Assembly: GCA_001871815.1 (NCBI GenBank)
Contig: MNVP01000044.1
Coordinates: 1 to 8,922, forward strand
Length of the DNA stretch: 8,922 bases
Reading direction: 5' to 3'
Source of the DNA: Candidatus Omnitrophica bacterium CG1_02_40_15
Lineage (GTDB): Bacteria > Omnitrophota > Gorgyraeia > Gorgyraeales > Gorgyraeaceae
Part shown: positions 1 through 4,601 of the stretch, in pieces
Position numbering within the stretch: the stretch's first letter is position 1
How the letters are laid out: each line of letters begins with the position of its first letter
Notes under the pieces: model-generated
What the model was told of the DNA's origin: nothing
The model's input: only the letters and a program-made list of their open reading frames with translations
The model's database searches: none
Position numbers and translations under genes: made by a program

Positions 1-3
1 TAA

Positions 4-237
4 GTTTGGTGGACCCGGTCGCAACCAATTCGAAACACCGCCGAGATCCAAGCCCATATTAAAATACTCCCCGTTAAACACCCTCATTTATACCAGAAAT
101 TATCCCAAAAAGCAACCGAATTATATTTATTGGGTATGTCATATTTAAAGATAGGCAAAATTCTAGGCATTGATCCCAAAACCGTAAAAAAGGCATGTAA
201 ACACCTACGAGGTGGGGCCGAAGGCCTCTCCTCGTAG
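4..237 (+). pseudogene. Serine recombinase C-terminal remnant (left copy)
   Basis: An open frame runs from just after an in-frame TAA (1-3) to TAG at 235-237, with no usable start, so this is a gene fragment. The first 65 codons from position 7 match the end of the better preserved fragment at 8343-8765, with 59 of 65 residues the same and no gaps. Shared motifs are WWTRSQPIR, KHPHLYQK and a terminal helix-turn-helix around LLGMSYLKIGKILGIDP. Homology stops near 202, exactly where a hairpin begins, so the last 12 codons are unrelated read-through. Most differences from the right copy are synonymous (19 codons against 6 changed residues), so both descend from genes kept under protein-level selection. 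The recombinase identity comes from the longer right copy. Upstream sequence is outside the window, so it is unclear whether a longer gene was broken by the TAA. Confidence 0.7.
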
Positions 238-240
238 GTG
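202..240. repeat. Long hairpin with nested GGCC tip
   Basis: Arms CACCTACGAGG (202-212) and CCTCGTAGGTG (230-240) are perfect 11-bp inverted repeats. Inside the loop a second small stem, GGCC-GAA-GGCC (216-226), gives a two-tier hairpin. It starts exactly where recombinase homology ends and finishes one base before the ribosome binding site of the 66-residue gene. There is no T-run on the plus strand. On the minus strand it is followed by TTTACATGCC and then six T, a poor fit to an intrinsic terminator. It may block the downstream ribosome binding site from read-through translation, or be a mobile-element end. Confidence 0.75.
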
Positions 241-241
241 G

Positions 242-246
242 GGAGG
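242..246 (+). promoter_or_regulatory. Strong ribosome binding site for the 66-residue gene
   Basis: GGAGG lies 8 bases before the ATG at 255 and directly abuts the hairpin ending at 240. A near-perfect Shine-Dalgarno here is the main reason to accept such a short gene. Confidence 0.75.
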
Positions 247-254
247 TAAAACCT

Positions 255-455
255 ATGTCTCTACTATTCGGCATCTATAACCTTATAAACCCGGAAAGAT
301 ACATCTGGACCCAAGTCCGCATATTACACGAAACCGATAAAGCTATATTAGTCAGCAGTAACACAAAATTCTGGATTCCAAAATCGCGGATATTTGGGAT
401 AAGGTTGAGAAATAGTGTGTTTGAGATTTACGCCAAAGAAGAAACCATCGGATAA
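255..455 (+). CDS. Small protein with KAILV and WIPKS motifs
   Basis: This 66-residue protein has no assigned function that I recognise. Its core reads as short beta strands: TQVRILHETDKAILVSS at about 20-36, then KFWIPKSRIFGIRL at 38-51, then a final strand VFEIYAKEE. The pattern T-x-KA-x-LV followed about ten residues later by W-(I/L)-P-K-S is one I associate with small uncharacterised proteins of phages and mobile elements; this is recollection, not a search result. There is no signal peptide, membrane segment or cysteine. The ATG is preceded by GGAGG at good spacing, which makes it likely to be translated. It follows the left recombinase remnant on the same strand, so it may be an accessory gene of that element. 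It converges on the COG2865 gene, 44 bases away. Confidence 0.6.
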   Translation: MSLLFGIYNLINPERYIWTQVRILHETDKAILVSSNTKFWIPKSRIFGIRLRNSVFEIYAKEETIG

Positions 456-499
456 TTAAGTATTATATCCCTAAAAATTTAACTCTTGAATACCATGCG

Positions 500-1867
500 T
501 CAACCCTGAGCCTCCCAATGCCCACCTTTGTCAGGGCCCACGCGACGTATCAGTTCCTTCTTTCTCAAGGAACCTAACCGCTTCTGAACAGCTGACTCAT
601 TAATGCCCAGCTTCTCAGCAATATCTTTTCGTGAGATCGTAGAATTCTGTTTAAGCAAATCCAACAGGGCTATCTGTTTCGCGGTCAGTTTCTGACTACC
701 TATTCTGACCACCCTTTCTGACCACCTTTTCTGACCACCCTTTTCTAGCCCCTCGCCATCTTCCCATCTCGGCCGGTAAAAAGAAACAACAAACCCCGTT
801 TTAACACGCTTGAATTCAACCTTGATTCCAACAGTCGTGCACTCATCATAAATTCTCTTAAGACCGCTCGCCCATTTTTCAATGTCTTCAGACTTATACA
901 TTGTTTCCGCGATCAAAGGATTACGCAATATAGAATATCCATCACCTGCAACAAAATCTTGCGGATCCAATTCATCAGGAAATGTGCCTGGGTTATAGAT
1001 ATCGACTCGATCCTTAAAGATAGCTACTTCGTTCCCTTTAGGATTGGCATAATCTCTATGGCACAAAGAATTGCCTATCGCCTCCGAGAACGATCTCACC
1101 GGGATTTCAGGAATTTCTTTGCGGCGGCTCTCGCTCATATCTGCGCGCCACTTGATGTGCTCTTTAATATAGTTTTCGGCCTGCTCACGCAAACTAAAAA
1201 TATTTCCTTTAAATTTTCTGATATCCAAAAAAGTAATTTTATCTGCGCCGGCAAAAACCGCAGCTTGAATTTCCATCAGATTGTCATCACAAAATAAAAC
1301 TTCCGCCGCTTTGGTCAATTTCTCACCATGCAGTAGGCCCAACTTTTTCAAAGTTTGCTTAACATTCGTATACTTAAAATTAATGCGTTTAGCAGCATTG
1401 GCCTTACGCATATATTCTTTAACTGTTGAAGTATTAACATCCTTTAATTTTTTCTCCGAAATTTCTCTTTCCCAAAGAAGTTTTTTCTTGCTTAAAATGA
1501 GCGTTTCGATCTTTTGAGGATTTAACGCCTTATTTGATTCCCCAACGCGCATATACGCCCTGCCATAAGCGAAATACGGGCTATTGATCCCATGCGCCTC
1601 GATAACAATACAATTCTTTCCTTCAATCTGACGTATTTCGACCTTTGGATAAATTTTCGGCTCTATGTTATCCACCACCGCCTGCGTCACATCTTTGATT
1701 GTCATGCGCCCAATGTCCTGACCAACGACTTTCCCATCATCAGAGATACCGAAATATACTTCTCCTTGGCTATGCTTATTAAGCATAGCCACGATCGCAA
1801 CAACCGCTTCTCTAAGTTCTGCTGTCGATTTCTTAAACTCTATTGTTTCAGATTCCTTATGCATCAT
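500..1867 (-). CDS. AlbA_2 (Schlafen-like) / COG2865 transcriptional regulator
   Basis: The 455-residue protein has the three-part plan of COG2865, often misnamed RecG-like helicase. Residues 6-125 are an AlbA_2 domain (ESETIEFKKS, then FGISDDGKVVGQ, then YMRVGESNKAL). Residues about 255-365 are the GHKL-like HATPase_c_4 region (AIGNSLCHRDY, VDIYNPGTFP, SGLKRIYDEC). Residues 394-440 are a winged helix (LTAKQIALLDLL, ISRKDIAEKLGINESAVQKRL). It should be a cytoplasmic DNA-binding regulator; the ligand is unknown. The frame opens at TTG (1868-1870), but two ATGs follow at once. I chose ATG at 1867 because AGAGGA sits 6 bases upstream; ATG at 1864 is also possible. The linker at residues 377-393 is encoded by a 13-bp tandem repeat. 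Its promoter lies between arms of a long inverted repeat, suggesting autoregulation. Some relatives sit in defence islands, but no defence role is shown here. Confidence 0.85.
   Translation of the reverse strand: MMHKESETIEFKKSTAELREAVVAIVAMLNKHSQGEVYFGISDDGKVVGQDIGRMTIKDVTQAVVDNIEPKIYPKVEIRQIEGKNCIVIEAHGINSPYFAYGRAYMRVGESNKALNPQKIETLILSKKKLLWEREISEKKLKDVNTSTVKEYMRKANAAKRINFKYTNVKQTLKKLGLLHGEKLTKAAEVLFCDDNLMEIQAAVFAGADKITFLDIRKFKGNIFSLREQAENYIKEHIKWRADMSESRRKEIPEIPVRSFSEAIGNSLCHRDYANPKGNEVAIFKDRVDIYNPGTFPDELDPQDFVAGDGYSILRNPLIAETMYKSEDIEKWASGLKRIYDECTTVGIKVEFKRVKTGFVVSFYRPRWEDGEGLEKGGQKRWSERVVRIGSQKLTAKQIALLDLLKQNSTISRKDIAEKLGINESAVQKRLGSLRKKELIRRVGPDKGGHWEAQG
689..739 (-). repeat. 13-bp tandem repeat x4 inside the regulator gene
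   Basis: Copies of TTTCTGACCACC (plus strand) start at 689, 702, 715 and 728, an exact 13-base period with one or no mismatches, and a degraded fifth copy lies near 742. Because 13 is not a multiple of three, the gene reads the same DNA word in rotating frames: GGQK, then RWSE, then VVRI, then GSQK. It encodes the linker between the ATPase-like domain and the C-terminal winged helix. Confidence 0.85.
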
Positions 1868-1891
1868 CAAATTTCCTCTTCATCTATTCTT

Positions 1892-1990
1892 AAGCAAACA
1901 TAGCTCACATCTAGGTCTGTTCATTTATAACTATAACATATATAAGCAACTATGTAAATCGGTTAATCTAGATATGACCTATGTTTGCTT
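1892..1990. repeat. 23-bp inverted repeat flanking the regulator promoter
   Basis: The arm at 1892-1914 begins AAGCAAACATAG, and the arm at 1968-1990 ends CTATGTTTGCTT. Over 23 bases they match as inverted repeats with only two mismatches; the outer 12 bp are perfect. The 53 bp between them holds the promoter of the COG2865 gene. One arm lies upstream of the -35 box, the other in the 5' untranslated region. This fits a looping operator for an autoregulator. A 99-bp miniature element with terminal inverted repeats is the alternative, but I see no target-site duplication. Confidence 0.75.
1930..1958 (-). promoter_or_regulatory. Sigma70-type promoter of the COG2865 gene
   Basis: On the minus strand, TTTACA (1958-1953) and TATAGT (1935-1930) are separated by 17 bases. 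Both boxes are close to consensus. Transcription would start near 1923, giving a leader of about 55 bases that contains the proximal arm of the inverted repeat. Confidence 0.65.
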
Positions 1991-2005
1991 TCATTTTCTA
2001 TTTTC

Positions 2006-3277
2006 TTACTCTGCTTTTATCACTTCTGTTTCATCGGTCAAAGCCTTTAACTCAAGACTTTTTATCTCTGGCAGCGATGCGCCGATTATCCCCTGCATAT
2101 CGCCGTACATCCTGGCTGTACTGGTAATCACTTTCTTAATCTGCTGCTCTCTCTTGGACCAAAGTTTCTCCATAGATATCTTCTCTTTAGCTAAATCAGT
2201 GTTCATAGTGACAAATGCCTCTACAATAGCCTCTACCTTTTGTTTGAATTCTGTTCCAGAAAGGTAATTATATATTGCCTCCATCTTTTCAGCCTTTCCA
2301 ACCGCTGCCTGCTTAGCGCTTGCAACCTCTATGAGATTTGCCCTCAGAGCAGCGGCAACTGCTATGGCTAAAGGATAACTGGTAACCCATACACCTTTGA
2401 ATTGAGTAAATCCATTAATCTCTTTGGGCAGTACAATACTCATCAAAACCGCTATATCAGCATTTATTTCCCTCTGATCATCCTTTAATTTATTTATCCA
2501 GTCATCATTCCAGCCTTTGGTGCGTTTTGACTCCCAAATGATAGTTCCGCAATACTGTCCCATAGGATTATGGACTTTTTGCAAGACATCCGCGCCTCTA
2601 ATCCCCTTAGGAACTGGTTCTATGATGTCATAAGGAAAAGCTGACTTAAGCATCTCTTCTAATTCAATCTCTAATACCTCTCCCTGCGACTGCTGCGATC
2701 CCTGCTCTGCTTTTCTCTTAGCCTCATCTAATTGTTTTATCAAATCTGATATCTTTTTATCCTTATCCTTATCTTTAAGCTGATATTCTTCCCCTGCCTT
2801 TCTGGATGCCTCAGCAGAAATATTAGCCCGTTCAGAATCAATCCGTCTGGCAACTTCCAGATCTACGCTTCTCTCTCGCTCCTCCAGCGCAGTTTTTTGT
2901 TTTCTCAGGGTTAGCTCATTTTTCTGCGTCTCCTGAAGTTTTTTATCTTTAGACTCTAAATCTTCTTTAAGGGTCTTGATTTGCAGGGAAGCATCTGTTT
3001 CTGCCAACTTTCTTGCTTCCTTAGCTATTGTCTCCCGCTCTAAGATAAGTTTCCTGGCAACCTCTTCCTCTATTTTTTTATCTGCCTCTCGCTCCGACTT
3101 GGCTATTGCCTTTTCCTTACTAGCAAGCGTCTTTTCTAGAGCTGACAGCTCATTGTCGCGTTTATTAAAACCTTCCTCCATCTTCTTGCATAAATCCGCT
3201 TCAATTTTCTGAGTGATGGCTTGAGTTAATGGAATTTCTTTTTTGCAAAAAGGGCAAATTATATTTTGTTCGGCCAT
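2006..3277 (-). CDS. DUF2130 coiled-coil protein with nuclease-like core
   Basis: This 423-residue protein fits the DUF2130/COG4487 family. Residues 8-11 (CPFC), with no second cysteine pair nearby, resemble half of a zinc ribbon. Residues about 30-195 are a long charged coiled coil rich in K and E. Residues 200-310 form a compact domain: helix GEVLEIELEEML, GIRGADV with D230, and strand IIWESKRTKGW with E249 and K251. The helix-E, D, E-x-K order resembles PD-(D/E)xK nucleases, and I infer possible DNA cleavage; the family's activity is not established to my knowledge. The C-terminal part (320-410) is helical. There is no signal peptide, so it should be cytoplasmic. ATG at 3277 has AAGGAG 9 bases upstream. 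It lies 93 bp after the glycosylase gene, with a dispersed 40-bp repeat in the gap, and 138 bp before the start of COG2865. Confidence 0.85.
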   Translation of the reverse strand: MAEQNIICPFCKKEIPLTQAITQKIEADLCKKMEEGFNKRDNELSALEKTLASKEKAIAKSEREADKKIEEEVARKLILERETIAKEARKLAETDASLQIKTLKEDLESKDKKLQETQKNELTLRKQKTALEERERSVDLEVARRIDSERANISAEASRKAGEEYQLKDKDKDKKISDLIKQLDEAKRKAEQGSQQSQGEVLEIELEEMLKSAFPYDIIEPVPKGIRGADVLQKVHNPMGQYCGTIIWESKRTKGWNDDWINKLKDDQREINADIAVLMSIVLPKEINGFTQFKGVWVTSYPLAIAVAAALRANLIEVASAKQAAVGKAEKMEAIYNYLSGTEFKQKVEAIVEAFVTMNTDLAKEKISMEKLWSKREQQIKKVITSTARMYGDMQGIIGASLPEIKSLELKALTDETEVIKAE

Positions 3278-3294
3278 TTCTAATATCTCCTTTC

Positions 3295-3334
3295 TACTAT
3301 ATAAGACACATCTCGAAACAATTTTCTTTCAAAT
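3295..3334. repeat. Dispersed 40-bp repeat, copy 1
   Basis: This matches 8126-8165 in the same orientation at 35 of 40 positions. The first 18 bases (starting TACTATATAAG) and the last 14 (ATTTTCTTTCAAAT) are identical; the five differences lie in the 8 bases between. It starts 17 bases upstream of the DUF2130 start codon, just before the ribosome binding site. Confidence 0.75.
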
Positions 3335-3342
3335 CAAATGTT

Positions 3343-3348
3343 ATTATA
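3343..3348 (-). promoter_or_regulatory. Possible -10 box for the DUF2130 gene
   Basis: A perfect TATAAT occurs on the minus strand 65 bases before the DUF2130 ATG, but no good -35 box lies 16-18 bases upstream. If used, the leader RNA would contain the whole 40-bp repeat. Confidence 0.3.
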
Positions 3349-3370
3349 TGTATCGACTAAACATCTTCCT

Positions 3371-4057
3371 TCATGAAAGCGCTTTAGAAAAACACTCATA
3401 ATACTTTTTCAGATACTCCTGCAATTTTCGTCTACGATATTGCATTATGTATCGAGGATGCTCCAATGCGTATATATTTTTAAAAAATCCATACTTTTTA
3501 TTCAAATCGCTAAATATACTGTAATTTTTAATGCCCAATACAATCGCTGATTCTTTATTGGCTCCAAACACAAGCTGCTCATTAGTTGAATCAACAATAA
3601 ATGGCTCCACGCATTTTAATAAAATTGGGCTATCATAATAATTGTAGTTACGGCCATTACGAGTGAAACCAAGCGGGCATACTGCTGTAAGATAAAAGTC
3701 CTTATAGAATTTTTTTGAGCCGCCGAACATATCTACTAATTTATATATAAATTCTGATGACAATTCTCGTTTTTGAGGAAGATTGTTTTGTATCCCGCAA
3801 AATTCTGATAGAGCCACTGGATCGGTAAATGTTATACCTGTAAGACCGGCGCCAAATCTTCCTGGATTGATCCCGAAAACGAAGACGCGCTTATTATTGT
3901 CAGAAAAGTACTTTTGGAAAAAACTTTCCACATAATTCCTAATCCCTAATGCTTTATATGGATTCATGGGCTCTATTCCGGATGGAAGCTTCTTTGAAAG
4001 CGAGAGATTACTACAAAACTCTATCGCCTTGGAACTAAAAGTATATTTTGTTTTCAT
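3371..4057 (-). CDS. SMUG-type uracil-DNA glycosylase (SMUG2-like)
   Basis: The 228-residue protein has the signature of SMUG enzymes, which remove uracil and related damaged bases from DNA to start base excision repair. Motif 1 is GINPGRFGAGLTG (62-74, with N64), matching the SMUG water-positioning loop. Motif 2 is HPRY (200-203), matching the HP loop that enters the minor groove. Between them are DFYLTAVCPLGF (120-131) and the RNYNYYDSP stretch (136-144). The arginine after GINPG and the HPRY form fit the bacterial SMUG2 subgroup better than vertebrate SMUG1. Length suits the family. It is cytoplasmic, with no signal peptide and no metal-binding cysteine cluster. The ATG lacks a clear ribosome binding site. 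The gene follows the L,D-transpeptidase by 40 bp, so it may be read from the same transcript. The exact substrate (uracil, xanthine or hypoxanthine) cannot be told from sequence. Confidence 0.85.
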   Translation of the reverse strand: MKTKYTFSSKAIEFCSNLSLSKKLPSGIEPMNPYKALGIRNYVESFFQKYFSDNNKRVFVFGINPGRFGAGLTGITFTDPVALSEFCGIQNNLPQKRELSSEFIYKLVDMFGGSKKFYKDFYLTAVCPLGFTRNGRNYNYYDSPILLKCVEPFIVDSTNEQLVFGANKESAIVLGIKNYSIFSDLNKKYGFFKNIYALEHPRYIMQYRRRKLQEYLKKYYECFSKALS

Positions 4058-4083
4058 AAATTATTTTGGTTAACGCTTTTTTA

Positions 4084-4106
4084 AGGAAATAAACTATTTA
4101 TTTCCT
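4084..4106. other. AT-rich 10-bp hairpin at the end of the transpeptidase gene
   Basis: AGGAAATAAA (4084-4093) and TTTATTTCCT (4097-4106) are perfect inverted repeats with a 3-base loop, and the stem includes the TAA stop of the L,D-transpeptidase gene. On the minus strand it is followed by an A-run, not a T-run, so it is not a standard intrinsic terminator. It may stabilise or process the mRNA between the two genes. Confidence 0.45.
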
Positions 4107-4601
4107 AATTTCAACCGATGTACCTCTTTTTACTAAACTGCATAGTTTCATTATATCACTATTTCTCATTCTTATACAGCCATGAGAAGCTGGCTTGCCT
4201 ATCAGCTTTTCTTCAGGTGTACCGTGAATATAAATACATCTCTGGAAAGAATCAATGCCCTTACCTCTATTAACACCTCTTTGAAGCCCCTCTAAGCGCA
4301 GAATACGAGTTGTTATAAGATCTCCGCCACCTTTATTAACCCTGGCAATCTTTCCGGCATTCCTGCGCCTTTTAAAGATTGCACCTAAACGGGCATTTCT
4401 TCCTATCTTACTCGCTATACGATGCAACCCTAAAGGTGTTTTATTGCTGCCTACCTTATTACCAATGCCATATCTTGATGTTGAAATAGGGTAAAACTTT
4501 ATAATTTTTTTATCCGAATACAAATAAAGCCTTTGCTCAGCAATATTAATTCTGACGCTTAAGCACAATCCGCTGTTTTGTCTTACTCGGTAACTGGTCA
4601 T
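4098..4601 (-). CDS. L,D-transpeptidase, YkuD family
   Basis: This 167-residue protein is almost only a YkuD catalytic domain. The start of the fold is SVRINIAEQRLYLYSD (15-30), then YPISTSRYGIGN and the family's KTPLG (54-58). The active site is complete: IHGTP with H126, then SHGCIRM with H140, the nucleophile C142 and R144. Such enzymes make 3-3 cross-links in peptidoglycan or attach proteins or lipids to it. Unusually there is no signal peptide, membrane anchor or LysM domain, so its route to the periplasm is unclear. The ATG at 4601 lies inside the end of the upstream gene, a 56-bp overlap in another frame, and has AAGGA 5 bases upstream. TTG at 4568 is a weaker alternative start. The overlap suggests translational coupling with the transglutaminase protein. 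Confidence 0.88.
   Translation of the reverse strand: MTSYRVRQNSGLCLSVRINIAEQRLYLYSDKKIIKFYPISTSRYGIGNKVGSNKTPLGLHRIASKIGRNARLGAIFKRRRNAGKIARVNKGGGDLITTRILRLEGLQRGVNRGKGIDSFQRCIYIHGTPEEKLIGKPASHGCIRMRNSDIMKLCSLVKRGTSVEIRK

Noticed and set aside
74..274. Minus-strand open frame across the left remnant and hairpin
   Set aside because: It runs antisense to the conserved recombinase tail and has no recognisable protein character.
500..1867. RecG-type helicase
   Set aside because: The similarity is only to the AlbA_2/HATPase_c_4 proteins often labelled so; no Walker A, DEAD-box or other helicase motifs are present.
1868..1870. TTG start for the COG2865 gene
   Set aside because: Two ATG codons follow immediately at correct spacing from AGAGGA, so the TTG is unlikely to be used.
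4084..4106. Intrinsic terminator after the L,D-transpeptidase gene
   Set aside because: The stem is AT-rich and is followed on the minus strand by an A-run rather than a T-run, so I list it only as a hairpin.
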